In this document: one piece after another, positions 1 through 8,951 of the stretch
Layout of the letters: each line of letters starts with the position of its first letter
Numbering within the stretch: position 1 is the stretch's first letter
Assembly (NCBI GenBank): GCA_964372215.1
Contig: CAYJQC010000005.1
Span: forward strand, 62,001 to 126,000
DNA from: DAIMFL01 sp964372215
GTDB lineage: Bacteria; Pseudomonadota; Alphaproteobacteria; Dongiales; Dongiaceae
Direction: 5' to 3'
Length of the DNA: 64,000 nt
Position numbers and translations under genes: made by a program
Notes under the pieces: model-generated
What the model was told of the DNA's origin: nothing
Database searches by the model: none
Seen by the model: the letters and a program-made list of their open reading frames with translations, nothing else

Positions 1-609
1 GTTGTAACTGTAGCTCCGGTTCAGCAGCGTGAAGGAATCGAGTTCCAGAAATGCGCCGTCCCAGGCGAAGGCGATGCCGGAACTGCCTGATGTCGCGTTC
101 GAGACCTCCGCGATGCGAGCCTCGATCGCCGCGGACTTGATCTCGACTTCATCGGTTGTCGCCGGCGGCGCCGACGATCCGGTCGTGGGCTGCGCGCCGG
201 CGTCGACGGCCAGGGTGTTGCCGATCAGGAAGGCGGTTCCGATCCGGATCGGACGAGCCGGCCCTCCTTCGTCATCGTCGTCGCCGCCGCCGCCGAACAG
301 GCCGCCGATGAGCGGCACCCCGCTCAGGTCGACGCGGTTCTCGTCGACCCGGCGGATGCCGCTATCGGTCAGCACGCCCAGCACGTCGCCGGTATTGGCG
401 ATGACGATGACCGAGGTGATCAGGATCTGCCCGGACTCGCTCACCTCGCTGGCGACGGGAATCGAGCGGACCGTCTTGGTGGTTTCCGGTCCGCCGTGGT
501 CGTTGCGATCTTCCCGCTCGCGCCTGTCGTCGTTCTGGTTGGCGAGGGCCGCGGCGCCCGCCAGGGCGGCTGCGACAATGAGAACCGAAGCAAGCAAGGG
601 CGCGCGCAT
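1..609 (-). CDS. Exported protein of unknown function, 3' end cut by window edge
   Basis: The minus-strand frame is open from the ATG at 609 to base 1 (203 codons, no stop). A purine-rich GGGGGAA lies about 5 bases upstream. The first 23 residues (MRAPLLASVLIVAAALAGAA...) form a clear Sec signal peptide, followed by a charged linker. Residues about 50-110 hold a beta-rich stretch ending in GVPLIGGLFGGG and then a run of Asp (GGGGDDDDEGG). GVPLIGGLF resembles the VPLLGDIPxLGxLF loop of secretins, but the rest of a secretin domain is not visible, so I do not assign it. The later part is Ala/Thr/Ser-rich. The gene is divergent from the DedA-PAP2 gene. Coding is supported by the signal peptide and by strong GC bias at third positions. 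Confidence 0.6.
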   Translation of the reverse strand, partial: MRAPLLASVLIVAAALAGAAALANQNDDRREREDRNDHGGPETTKTVRSIPVASEVSESGQILITSVIVIANTGDVLGVLTDSGIRRVDENRVDLSGVPLIGGLFGGGGDDDDEGGPARPIRIGTAFLIGNTLAVDAGAQPTTGSSAPPATTDEVEIKSAAIEARIAEVSNATSGSSGIAFAWDGAFLELDSFTLLNRSYSYN

Positions 610-909
610 GGCATTCCCCCAGTTGCGCTTCCGGGCCCCGCAATGCCCGGCACTGGACTTGTTTGTCCGAGTCTGCGTTCGTACCTGAGTATGCGGCGGC
701 GACATGTCAGCGGCAACCCGATTACATGGGGGCTCACCCCGGTTGGCGGCCGGCACGGTGCGGCTGCGGTCCGGGCTCGCGCCTGCCCGCCGGGAGTTGC
801 GTGATCCCCGCCGGCCGCCAACTTCGACATTGCCACCAGTGCGCATTGCCTGCGAAGTAGCCGGCGCCGCCGCGGACTCACTTCCGAACACTTGCCGAGG
901 CCATCCCGG
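610..909. other. Divergent intergenic region, nothing recognised
   Basis: About 300 bases between two divergent genes. It must hold both promoters, but I see no convincing -35/-10 pair, hairpin or small gene. Confidence 0.4.
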
Positions 910-2973
910 ATGCTCGCCTATCTCGACCACATCCTCGGCCTGATCGCCGACTATCCGCATCTGGTCTACGCGGCGGTGTTCTTCGCCGCGCTGTCGGAGT
1001 CGATCCCGATCCTCGGCGCGGTCATACCGGGATCGACGGCGATCATCGGCATGGCGGCACTGGTGCCGACGGGCGCCGTGGGCTTCTGGCCGGTGCTCGG
1101 CTCGGCGGTGGCCGGCGCGGTGGTCAGCGATGGATTCTCCTACTGGCTGGGGAAGCGCTACCATCGGCCGATCCTGAGCCGGTGGCCGTTCACGCGCTAT
1201 CCGCAGCTCACCGCCCGCAGCGAGGATTTCTTTCGCCGCCACGGCGGAAGCAGCGTGTTTCTCGGGCGCTTCGTGCCCGCGCTGCGAGCCTTCGTGCCGC
1301 TGTTCGCCGGGATTCTCGGCATGCGGGCGGGCCGGTTCTATCTGTGGAACGTGCTCTCGGCCCTGTTCTGGGCGCCGGCGCATGTCCTGCCGGGGGTCCT
1401 GGTCGGCGCATCCCTGGTGCTGGCCGGGGCGGTCGCGGGACGGCTGCTGCTCTTCATCGCCGCCCTGCTGGTCGTGCTGCTGCTCGCGCTGTGGCTGGTG
1501 CGCCTCGCCCTGAGATTCGGGTCGCCGGTACTGGCGCGCGCCGTCGAACGGGCGCGCGTCTGGTCCAAGGGCGATGGGCAGGTCCGGCGACTGCTGCGCT
1601 CGATCCTCGATCCGGACGCGCCTGAAGCGCGCGGACTCGTCGTCGCGGGGCTGGTGCTGGTCGGCGCCTCCTGGCTGTTTCTGGCAATTCTCGAGGACGT
1701 CGTCACCGGGGATCCGCTGGTCCGCGCCGATGCCGCGATCTACGGCCTGCTGCAGGTCATGCGGACGCCTTGGGGCGACGCGGTCATGGTGGTGGTCACC
1801 GAACTCGGCGACGCCTTGGTCACGGCATCGGTCACCGCGGCGGTCCTGCTCTGGCTGCTGGCGCGGCGGGCGTGGCGCACCGCCGGCTACTGGGTGGCGG
1901 CGGTCGCCATGGCGTCGCTGTTCAACACCGGGATCAAGCTGGCGCTGCATCGCGCCCGGCCGGCGGCGGATCTGTTCGAGGGCTGGAGCGCCTTCTCGTT
2001 CCCGAGCGGCCACGCCACGGTCAACGTCGCGCTCTGGGGCTTCCTCGCCTTTCTGGTCGCGCGGCCGTTCGGCGCGGCCGCGCGATCGGTCCTGATCGGC
2101 GCGGTCACCGTGCTGGTGGCGTCGATCGCCTTCTCGCGGCTCTATCTCGGCGCCCACTGGTTCTCCGACGTGATCGGCGGCCTGGCCTTCGCCAGCGCCT
2201 GGATCGCGCTGCTCAGCATCGCCTATCGGCATCACCGGCCCGAACCGATCCATCCCAAGGGCCTGCTGGTCCTGGCCGGAATCGCCTTGATCGTCAGCGG
2301 CGGAGTCAACGTCTGGCGCGATCATGGCAGCGACCTCGCGCGCTACGCGATCCAGAAGCACCTGCGCGTCGTCGACATGTCCGATTGGCGGGCCGGCGGC
2401 TGGCGCACCCTGCCGATCAGCCGGATCGATCTCAAGGGCGAGACCGAGGCGCCGTTCGACGTGCACTGGGCGGGCGCGCCGACGGCGGTGCTGAAGACGC
2501 TCGAACCCATCGGGTGGCGTCGGCCGGCCGGCTGGACACCGACCGGCGCGCTCGCCTGGCTGCTGCCGAACGTCGACGCCGCGGCGCTGCCGGTGCTGCC
2601 GCAGCTTCATGACGGTCGCTTGCCCGTTCTCACGATGGTCCTGCCGCAATCGGACGAGCGTCTGGTCTTGCGGCTATGGGTGTCCAATGTCGAATTGCGG
2701 CAGTCCGACGGCAGCAGGCTGCCCTTGCTGATCGGCACCGTCTTCGACGAACGCCTGCTTCGCATGGGCGGGTTGCTGACCATGACCCGTTCGCTAGCGG
2801 ATCTCTCCGGGCCGCGCGACCGGCTGGCGGCGGGATTGGCATCGGGCGGGGCGGCGGCAATCGCCAAAACGGCACCGGAAGCCTTCCTGGTCGCCAGGCC
2901 GGATGCGCGGGACGGGTCGGAAGGGGACGGCGGCATCCTGCTGGTCGGCCCGGCGCCGCCCACGGCTCGGTGA
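910..2973 (+). CDS. DedA - PAP2 phosphatase - LssY C-terminal fusion membrane protein
   Basis: This is a 687-residue polytopic inner-membrane protein. The first ~190 residues are a DedA/SNARE-associated (VTT) domain, with the family run FLGRFVPALRAFVPLFAGI and repeated hydrophobic helices; DedA proteins act in lipid carrier and phospholipid scrambling. Residues ~255-430 are a PAP2 lipid phosphatase with all three motifs: K343-x6-RP (KLALHRARP), PSGH at 365-368 and SRLYLGAHWFSD at 409-420, so H368, H416 and D420 are present. The last ~240 residues match the soluble LssY C-terminal type. The combination suggests dephosphorylation of lipid phosphates or undecaprenyl-PP at the periplasmic face (inference). 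I chose ATG 910 because GAGG lies 9-10 bases upstream; an in-frame TTG at 892 is the alternative. Confidence 0.9.
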   Translation: MLAYLDHILGLIADYPHLVYAAVFFAALSESIPILGAVIPGSTAIIGMAALVPTGAVGFWPVLGSAVAGAVVSDGFSYWLGKRYHRPILSRWPFTRYPQLTARSEDFFRRHGGSSVFLGRFVPALRAFVPLFAGILGMRAGRFYLWNVLSALFWAPAHVLPGVLVGASLVLAGAVAGRLLLFIAALLVVLLLALWLVRLALRFGSPVLARAVERARVWSKGDGQVRRLLRSILDPDAPEARGLVVAGLVLVGASWLFLAILEDVVTGDPLVRADAAIYGLLQVMRTPWGDAVMVVVTELGDALVTASVTAAVLLWLLARRAWRTAGYWVAAVAMASLFNTGIKLALHRARPAADLFEGWSAFSFPSGHATVNVALWGFLAFLVARPFGAAARSVLIGAVTVLVASIAFSRLYLGAHWFSDVIGGLAFASAWIALLSIAYRHHRPEPIHPKGLLVLAGIALIVSGGVNVWRDHGSDLARYAIQKHLRVVDMSDWRAGGWRTLPISRIDLKGETEAPFDVHWAGAPTAVLKTLEPIGWRRPAGWTPTGALAWLLPNVDAAALPVLPQLHDGRLPVLTMVLPQSDERLVLRLWVSNVELRQSDGSRLPLLIGTVFDERLLRMGGLLTMTRSLADLSGPRDRLAAGLASGGAAAIAKTAPEAFLVARPDARDGSEGDGGILLVGPAPPTAR

Positions 2974-3088
2974 CCCGCCCTGGGTTGCCGGCATGGCCGG
3001 CATCGGGAATGATGGCGCCCAAGACGAGGCGACACCATCTGACTGAAACGTTCAGTCCAGAACCAATTCCTGCCGGAGAACCGCCGCG

Positions 3089-3781
3089 ATGATCGACCTG
3101 TACAGCTGGGCCACGCCCAATGGCCACAAGATCCACATCATGCTCGAGGAGATCGGCCTGCCCTACGAGGTGCATCCGATCGACATCGGGCGCGGCGACC
3201 AGTTCAGTCCGGCGTTCCTGAAGATCAGCCCGAACAACAAGATGCCGGCGATCGTCGACCGCGAGGGGCCCGGCGGCAAGCCGTATCCGGTGTTCGAGTC
3301 CGGCGCGATCCTGATGTACCTCGCCGAGAAGACCGGCAAGCTGATGCCGCAGGAGACGCGGGCGCGCTACGACGTCATCCAGTGGCTCATGTTCCAGATG
3401 GGCGGGGTCGGGCCGATGCTGGGACAGGCACATCACTTCCGCGGCTACGCGCCGGAGCAGATTCCCTATGCTGTCGCCCGTTACACCAACGAGGCCAAGC
3501 GACTCTACGGCGTCATGGATCGTCGGCTCGAGGGGAGGGAGTGGTTCGCCGACGACTACTCCATCGCCGACATCGCCATCTTCCCCTGGCTGCGCTCCTG
3601 GGAGCGCCAGGGCGTGGTGCTCGACGAGTATCCCAACGTAAGGCGCTGGTTTCACGAGATCGAGGCGCGGCCAGCGGTGCAGCGCGGCCTGCAGGTGCTG
3701 TCGGATCAGGCCCGCAGCGGCCCGATGGACGAGAAGCAGAAGGAAATGCTGTTCGGCGCGACCCAGTATCAGCGGCGCTAG
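3089..3781 (+). CDS. yfcG: YfcG/YghU-type glutathione S-transferase (disulfide reductase)
   Basis: A 230-residue two-domain GST. The N-terminal thioredoxin fold begins MIDLYSWATPNGHKI with the Thr9-Pro-Asn11 motif typical of the Nu-class YfcG enzymes, which use glutathione or GSSG without a catalytic Cys/Ser/Tyr. It is followed by SPNNKMPAIVD (cis-Pro loop) and FESGAILMYLAEK (glutathione gamma-Glu contact). The all-alpha C-terminal half has GGVGPMLGQAHHF and YSIADIAIFPW, both characteristic. E. coli YfcG is 215 residues, so this is full length. Expected role is thiol-disulfide or peroxide reduction in the cytoplasm (family knowledge). It is monocistronic, with a GC-rich hairpin just downstream. 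Confidence 0.92.
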   Translation: MIDLYSWATPNGHKIHIMLEEIGLPYEVHPIDIGRGDQFSPAFLKISPNNKMPAIVDREGPGGKPYPVFESGAILMYLAEKTGKLMPQETRARYDVIQWLMFQMGGVGPMLGQAHHFRGYAPEQIPYAVARYTNEAKRLYGVMDRRLEGREWFADDYSIADIAIFPWLRSWERQGVVLDEYPNVRRWFHEIEARPAVQRGLQVLSDQARSGPMDEKQKEMLFGATQYQRR

Positions 3782-3830
3782 GGCCCGCGCCGGCTGGGCG
3801 GCGCGGCGTTCGCGGCCTGCCCGCGCTCGG

Positions 3831-3854
3831 TCCCTCCCCCCATTGGGGGAAGGA
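3831..3854. terminator. GC-rich hairpin after the GST gene
   Basis: TCCCTCCCCC, loop CATT, GGGGGAAGGA forms a 10-bp stem with one mismatch. There is no T tract, so it could be a terminator or a member of the C/G-rich intergenic hairpin class also seen at 21203-21224. Confidence 0.45.
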
Positions 3855-3902
3855 AGAATGCTGGGTGTTGACGAAGCGCGTGCAGTGCCGTGAATTGCTG
3901 TC

Positions 3903-5051
3903 ATGAGCAACACGCCCAGGCAGAGTCCCGAGACCATTGCCGCCCGCGCCGCCGGCGCCCATGACGCCGCCACTGGCGGGGTGGTTCCCCCCATCCACCT
4001 GGCCACCACCTTCGAGCGCGGCCCCGATTATGTCCTGCCGGGCGGGCGCAACTACATCCGTCCCGACAATCCCGCCGGCCAGCAGCCCGAGGCGGTGCTG
4101 GCCGCGCTGGAGGGCGGCAAGTCGGCCCTGGTGTTCTCCTCGGGCATGGCGGCGGCAACCGCGGTGTTCCAGGCGCTCTCGCCCGGCGACCACGTGCTGG
4201 TGCCGCGGGTCATGTACTGGGCGCTGCGCGCCTGGTTGCTCGGCGACGCCACCCGCTGGGGGCTCGAGGTCGAGGTGGTCGACATGGCCGACGCCGGCCG
4301 CCTCGCGGCCGCGATCCGGCCGGGCAAGACCAAGCTCGTCTGGGTGGAAACCCCCGCCAACCCGACCTGGGACGTGACCGACATCGCGGCGGCGGCCGAG
4401 GCGGCCCATCGGGCCGGGGCGATGCTCGCGGTCGACAATACCGTGCCGACGCCGGTCTTCACCCGGCCGCTCGAGCTCGGCGCCGACCTCGTCATGCATT
4501 CCGCGACCAAGTTCCTGAACGGCCACAGCGACGTGCTGGCCGGGGCGCTCATCACCCCGCGCGACGACGAATTCTGGCGCCGGATCGTCGGCATCAGGTC
4601 GTTCCAAGGCGGCATGCTGGGGGCGGCCGAGGCCTGGCTGCTGCTGCGCGGCATGCGCACGCTCTATCTGCGGGTGAACCGGGCGGCGGAGTCGGCACTC
4701 AGGATCGCCCAGCACTTCGCCGGCCATTCGAAGCTGGAAGCGGTGCTCTATCCCGGCCTGCCGGAGCATCCCGGCCATGCGGTGGCGCGCCGCCAGATGA
4801 CCGGCGGGTTCGGGGCGATGCTGTCGATCCGGGTGCCGGGGGGAGCGACCGGCGCCTTGGCGGTGGCCGGGCGGCTGGCACTATGGAGCCGCGCCACCTC
4901 GCTGGGCGGGGTGGAAAGCCTGGTCGAGCACCGGGCCAGCGTCGAGGGGCCCGACAGCCCGGCGCCGCCGGACATGCTCAGGATGTCGGTCGGGATCGAA
5001 GATCCGGCCGACCTCATCGCCGATCTCGAGCAGGCCCTGGCCGGCCCATGA
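3903..5051 (+). CDS. metC: Cystathionine beta-lyase-type PLP enzyme
   Basis: A 382-residue Cys/Met-metabolism PLP enzyme. Visible family signatures are the substrate region VVPPIHLATTFERG near the N-terminus, FSSGMAAATAVFQAL (phosphate-binding), VWVETPANPTWDVTDI, the AVDNTVPTPVFTRPLELGAD stretch carrying the PLP-contacting Asp, and HSATKFLNGHSDV with the Schiff-base Lys203. The C-terminus has SLGGVESLVEHRAS. Expected reaction is C-S bond cleavage of cystathionine to homocysteine; gamma-synthase or gamma-lyase activity cannot be excluded because this fold family is poorly separable by eye. There is no obvious Shine-Dalgarno before ATG 3903. A TTGACG about 35 bases upstream may be a -35 element. 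Confidence 0.85.
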   Translation: MSNTPRQSPETIAARAAGAHDAATGGVVPPIHLATTFERGPDYVLPGGRNYIRPDNPAGQQPEAVLAALEGGKSALVFSSGMAAATAVFQALSPGDHVLVPRVMYWALRAWLLGDATRWGLEVEVVDMADAGRLAAAIRPGKTKLVWVETPANPTWDVTDIAAAAEAAHRAGAMLAVDNTVPTPVFTRPLELGADLVMHSATKFLNGHSDVLAGALITPRDDEFWRRIVGIRSFQGGMLGAAEAWLLLRGMRTLYLRVNRAAESALRIAQHFAGHSKLEAVLYPGLPEHPGHAVARRQMTGGFGAMLSIRVPGGATGALAVAGRLALWSRATSLGGVESLVEHRASVEGPDSPAPPDMLRMSVGIEDPADLIADLEQALAGP

Positions 5052-5103
5052 TCCGGCGCCCGATGCGGGCGCCGAGGCGTCCGGGCGCGGGCGTGCGCCG
5101 GGA

Positions 5104-5331
5104 TCAGGCGTGGGCGGTGCTGCCGTTGGCCTCGGCGGGCTTAGCGAACGGCACGATATCCGCGTTCCGCCGCGTCTGCGACGCCTGCTGCATGATCATC
5201 GTCAACTCGCGCTTGGCGCCTTCGAGGGAGGCCACCTCGCGCGCGTCTTCGCGGTCCATGACTTCAATGCAGCTGAGCTTGATCTCGACGAGATCGAGGA
5301 GCGTGATGAGCGAGCGCTTCGACAGTGACAT
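5104..5331 (-). CDS. Small conserved-looking protein, unknown function
   Basis: A 75-residue soluble, highly charged and probably helical protein (N-terminus MSLSKRSLITLLDLVEIKL, then acidic/basic heptad-like stretch DREDAREVASLEGAKREL). It has an excellent ribosome site, AGGAGAGG, 5 bases before ATG 5331, which is the main support for expression. There are no cysteines, signal peptide or known motif. It is convergent with the metC-like gene and divergent from the gene at 5730. I do not recognise the family. Confidence 0.65.
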   Translation of the reverse strand: MSLSKRSLITLLDLVEIKLSCIEVMDREDAREVASLEGAKRELTMIMQQASQTRRNADIVPFAKPAEANGSTAHA

Positions 5332-5729
5332 TGTCCTCTCCTGGACTTGTGTTGCCGACCTACGTGGCCGAGCATGAAAAGGCCCGGCTCCCTGTGTCCC
5401 ATCGACTTTCGAACCGCTGTCCTTAAGAAGGCGTGAAAGCCGCGACGCCGGCCACGGACCCGTGCCGCCGCCGGGCGGCGGCGGTCCGGCCGCCCAGCGG
5501 CCCGGGCCGGCTGGCGCGGCGTCTCAGCCGAGTCCCCCAAGCAAATGGTTTTGAATAAAATCCACAGGTGGAAATCGACCGAGGTCGGGGGCTTAAGCGG
5601 GCCTTAAGGCCGCCATGGCAGGCTCAGGGCGATCGGCAGCAACAAGAAAAGTTTCTCTGTCGATGGATCCGTATGGGAGGCGCCGGCAGGTGGCCGGTGC
5701 TGGCGACCGCCAGTAGAGGAACAACAGCC
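5332..5729. other. 398-base divergent gap
   Basis: Lies between two divergent small genes. It contains short imperfect palindromes (for example CTTAAG-GCGGGC-CTTAAG around 5591-5609) and an A/T-rich patch near 5550 (TTGAATAAAATCC) that could belong to a promoter. Nothing firm is recognised. Confidence 0.35.
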
Positions 5730-6104
5730 ATGGGCGCGCTGCGGGCCGCCGATTGCGGCATCAATTTCGACAACCTGGGAGTGCCGGGCTTCGACCGGCG
5801 GCTGACCGACAAGATCCTGGCAGCCTTCAACCACGCCTATGCGATCGGCGATCTCGAGGTGGCGCGCCGGCTTCATGCCCTGCTGGCCCTGGCCGAAGCC
5901 AATGAGCGCGGTCGCATTCTGGCCGATGCCTGCATCGAGCGCCGCGACGCCGGCGCCATCGACCAGGCCGATCTGTGGATCGCCTATGTCGAGGCGCGCA
6001 ACAGCTATCAGGCGGTCTGCCACGATGGCGGTGGCGAATCGAGCGAGGCGCGCGCCGCATTCGAGGCGATGAAGCGGGCCTATCGGCGCTGGGGCCAGGG
6101 CTGA
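5730..6104 (+). CDS. Small alpha-helical protein, unknown function
   Basis: A 124-residue soluble protein. The frame is open further upstream (from 5568), but ATG 5730 is preceded by GAGGA at a spacing of about 9 bases and the upstream translation looks non-coding, so I start there. The body is helix-rich (RRLTDKILAAFNHAYAIGDLEVARRLHALLALAE...), resembling a short TPR-like helical hairpin, with two Cys. No catalytic motif is seen. It precedes the PAS protein by 18 bases and may be co-transcribed with it. Confidence 0.65.
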   Translation: MGALRAADCGINFDNLGVPGFDRRLTDKILAAFNHAYAIGDLEVARRLHALLALAEANERGRILADACIERRDAGAIDQADLWIAYVEARNSYQAVCHDGGGESSEARAAFEAMKRAYRRWGQG

Positions 6105-6122
6105 GGCGCCAGGGCCGGGACG

Positions 6123-6788
6123 ATGCCCGCCCAGGCCCGTCGCCCCTGCATCGGCCGCCTATGCATCGGCGCGGGGCCGGCGCAGAATGGGGCCGGAGCC
6201 GTCGGCGTTAGATCCAGGGGTTGGCTTTTGGCGCGAAATCTCGCCCTCACGCGGGTATACGGTATCAGCGAGCAGACAGTCGCGGACGACACGGCGTTTC
6301 TCTCGCCCAAGGTCGAACATCTCTACAAGTGGTGGCGCGGTCGCGCCCTGGCGGCGGACCCCGATATCCCGTCCTCCGACCAGTGGGCGTCGGGCAGCCT
6401 GGCGGGCCGCCTTCCGCTGCGCCGCGAGTTCGACATCGGCGACCATCTGCATGTCGTCCCGGACCTGTTCCTGGTGGAGGTGATGCCCGAAGGTGGCTTC
6501 CTGCTGAAGCTGGAGGGCGAAAAGGTGATCGAGCTGTTCGGCATCAACATCACCGGCCGCGTCATCACCGAAGGGGCCGGCGAGGCCGATTACGGCCATG
6601 CCCTGGCCGAGTACTATCGCGGGATCGTCGAGGAGGGGTTGTGCCGGCGCTGTGTCGGCAATCTCGAGCAGATCAACGATCGCCGCTGGATCGAGTTCGA
6701 ATCGATCGACTGTCCGCTGTCGCGCGACGGCAGCCGGGTCGACTACATCATCGGCGTCGCCGTGGGGATCCGCGAGAAGCGGCTGTGA
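6123..6788 (+). CDS. PAS-fold (PAS_5-like) single-domain protein
   Basis: The body (residues ~45-221) matches the alphaproteobacterial single PAS_5 domain type: FLSPKVEHLYKWW, an xLPLRREFDI segment, LLKLEGEKVIELFGINITGRVITE, and a C-terminal beta-sheet (ESIDCPLSRDGSRVDYIIGVAVGI). Such proteins carry no output domain and are presumed sensory or adaptor proteins; ligand unknown. The start is uncertain: ATG 6123 has a weak GGGA site, whereas an in-frame TTG at 6226 has AGGGG seven bases upstream and removes a low-quality Arg/Pro/Gly-rich N-terminus. I give the longer form but think the TTG is as likely. Confidence 0.8.
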   Translation: MPAQARRPCIGRLCIGAGPAQNGAGAVGVRSRGWLLARNLALTRVYGISEQTVADDTAFLSPKVEHLYKWWRGRALAADPDIPSSDQWASGSLAGRLPLRREFDIGDHLHVVPDLFLVEVMPEGGFLLKLEGEKVIELFGINITGRVITEGAGEADYGHALAEYYRGIVEEGLCRRCVGNLEQINDRRWIEFESIDCPLSRDGSRVDYIIGVAVGIREKRL

Positions 6789-6912
6789 GCCCGGCCGCGG
6801 ACGAAGCCGGGCGGCCAGGGACGGCGCTGCGGCGGGATTAATTGACACCCCGCCGGGGGACGTTTAGAAGGGCGTCCGCGCATACGCCGTGGCGCAAGCT
6901 GCTCACGTATGC

Positions 6913-7006
6913 GGAGGGGTGGCCGAGCGGCTGAAGGCGGCGGTTTGCTAAACCGTTATACGGGCCTAAACCCGTATCGGGGGTTCGAATCCCCCTCCCT
7001 CCGCCA
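6913..7006 (+). tRNA. serX: tRNA-Ser(GCU)
   Basis: A 94-nt class II tRNA. The acceptor stem is GGAGGGG/TCCCTCC with G discriminator and encoded CCA. The D-arm begins GTGGCCGAGCGGC. The anticodon loop TTGCTAA has GCT at 6947-6949. A long variable arm (ATACGGGCCTAAACCCGTAT) and the T-arm GGGGGTTCGAATCCCCC complete it. The long variable arm and GCT anticodon identify serine (AGC/AGU codons). Confidence 0.97.
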
Positions 7007-7352
7007 ATTCCTGATCCGTGACACCGGGGTTTGCTGGGCCTTGCCCGCGCGCGCGTCTGGCCCGCGGAGCCCGGATGGCGGCCCGTGGCCCTGACCGGGC
7101 GGCCCCGCCTTCAACATCGGCTTTGACCTCGCGAGCGCGCGCCGTAGTCTCGATCAACCGAAGCGCGTGAGCCCGAAAACGGGCCAGGAAAGCCGTTCCA
7201 GCGTGTGTGTTGAGATCGAGAACCCCGCAGCCACCGCGGCAGCCGTACCGGTCCCGATGAGCGCGGGACCGGGCTCCGCCAGCGCCGCTTCACCGGGCCT
7301 TCACGTTTCCGACCTAGGGTCGCACGGTCCCGCGGACTGGCCGGCCTGACGC
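7007..7352. other. 346-base intergenic region
   Basis: Lies between tRNA-Ser and the Dlt-like operon. It should hold the operon promoter. I see no strong motif or small gene in it. Confidence 0.35.
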
Positions 7353-8951
7353 ATGAACTGGAACTTGGCACAACCCGTGGTCGAGCAGGGCCGTCGAACG
7401 CCGGCGCTGCTGGCGCTGTCGGCCGACGGCTTCGACCTCAGCTATGGCGAACTGATCGACCGGGCGGGCCGGCTGGCGGCGGCCTTGGCCGGCCATGGCA
7501 TCGGCCGTGGCAGCCGGGTCGGCATCCTCGGCTCGCGCAGCCTGATCGCGGTCGAGGCGGTACTCGCCGTCGCCTGGGCCGGCGCCGCCTATGTGCCACT
7601 TGGCTTGACCTGGCCAGAGGCCCGTCTCGACGCTGCCCTGATCTTCGCCGGTCTCGATGCAATGGTGGTCGACGAGCGCGGACGCGCGCTTCTGACGCCC
7701 TCCCTGGTGGCGTCGACCCCGCTCCTGGTGCTGCCCGGCGAGGCGGCGGGGAGCGCGCTGCCGGGAGTCCCGGGCGGGCCGGTCCTGCAGCTGGGGTCGC
7801 TGCCCGACGGCGCCGACCTGCCCGAGCCGGCGGCGCTGGCGGCCGACGATCTGGCCTATGTGATCTTCACCTCGGGCACCACCGGCGTGCCGAAGGGCGT
7901 GATGGTGCCGACCGGCTCGGTCGCCGCCTATCTCGCCGCGCTCGGCCGGCGCAAGGCGATGACGCCGGAGGACCGGGCGTCGCAGTTCACCGAGCTCAGC
8001 TTCGATCCGTCGCTCGGCGAGATCTTCGTGCCGTGGGGCGTCGGCGCCTCGCTCCATGTCGTGCCGGCGGTCAGCCGGATCTCGCCGGTCAGGTTCATCC
8101 GCGAACGGCGGCTGACCATCTGGGGCTCGGCGCCGGCGGCAATCGCGTGGCTGCGCGACACCCGGGCGCTGCAGCCGGGATCGCTGCCGGGCCTGCGCTA
8201 TTCCTCGTTCGGCGGCGAGCCGTTGCCGCTCGCCTCGGTGCTGGCCTGGCAGGCGGCGGCGCCGAACAGCGTGGTCGACAATCTCTATGGCCCGACCGAG
8301 GCGACCGTCGACTGCGCCGGCCAGCGGATCGAACCGGGCGCCGCGCCGATCGTGACCCCGGGGCGGGGCGTGCTGGCGATCGGCACGGCGCATCCCGGCA
8401 GCGAGCTTGCGGTGCTCGGCCCGGATCGCCGGCCGCTGCCGGCCGGCGCCACCGGCGAGCTGGCGATCGCCGGCCGCCAGCTCAGCCTCGGCTATCTCGG
8501 CGCGCCCGAGTTGACCGCCGAGCGCTTTCCCGCGATCGACGGCAAGCGCTGGTACCTGACCGGCGATCTCGCGATGCAGGACGAACGCGGTGTGTTCCAC
8601 CATCTCGGCCGCATCGACAACCAGATCAAGATCCACGGCCACCGGGTCGAGCTCGAGGACGTCGAGGCCCAGCTGCGCGCCGTCGCCGGCTGCGACCAGG
8701 TGGCGGCGGTCGCTTGGCCGGTCGCGGACGGCGTGGCGCGGGCGATCGTCGGCTTCGTGGCGGGCAGCGCGCTCCCGCCCGGGCGGATCCGCGAGGCGCT
8801 GCGCGGCTGCCTGCCGCCCCACATGGTGCCGGCGGCGATCCATGCGCTGGGCGCGCTGCCGCTCGCGGCCAGCGGCAAGCTCGATCGCCGGGCGCTGGTT
8901 GCGCGGCTCGAGGCCGGCGTCGAGAAGCGCGATGCGACGACCGTCGGCTGA
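7353..8951 (+). CDS. Adenylation-domain enzyme (DltA-like amino/fatty acid AMP ligase)
   Basis: A 532-residue stand-alone ANL-superfamily adenylation enzyme. Core motifs are intact: A3 YVIFTSGTTGVPKGVM at 169-184, A5 NLYGPTEATVDC, A7 YLTGDLA, A8 GRIDNQIKIHGHRVELEDVE at 419-438, and A10 PLAASGKLDRR with the catalytic Lys509. The overall style is that of NRPS/DltA amino-acid adenylation domains rather than long-chain acyl-CoA synthetases (family knowledge). It has no fused carrier domain. It overlaps the start of the MBOAT gene by 20 bases, and an acyl carrier protein gene follows, so it most likely loads that carrier in trans. The activated substrate (amino acid or other carboxylate) cannot be read from the sequence. 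Confidence 0.88.
   Translation: MNWNLAQPVVEQGRRTPALLALSADGFDLSYGELIDRAGRLAAALAGHGIGRGSRVGILGSRSLIAVEAVLAVAWAGAAYVPLGLTWPEARLDAALIFAGLDAMVVDERGRALLTPSLVASTPLLVLPGEAAGSALPGVPGGPVLQLGSLPDGADLPEPAALAADDLAYVIFTSGTTGVPKGVMVPTGSVAAYLAALGRRKAMTPEDRASQFTELSFDPSLGEIFVPWGVGASLHVVPAVSRISPVRFIRERRLTIWGSAPAAIAWLRDTRALQPGSLPGLRYSSFGGEPLPLASVLAWQAAAPNSVVDNLYGPTEATVDCAGQRIEPGAAPIVTPGRGVLAIGTAHPGSELAVLGPDRRPLPAGATGELAIAGRQLSLGYLGAPELTAERFPAIDGKRWYLTGDLAMQDERGVFHHLGRIDNQIKIHGHRVELEDVEAQLRAVAGCDQVAAVAWPVADGVARAIVGFVAGSALPPGRIREALRGCLPPHMVPAAIHALGALPLAASGKLDRRALVARLEAGVEKRDATTVG

Noticed and set aside
3782..3902. SAM riboswitch before the metC-like gene
   Set aside because: The 120-base leader has only a C/G-rich hairpin; no SAM-I/II/V consensus stems could be recognised.
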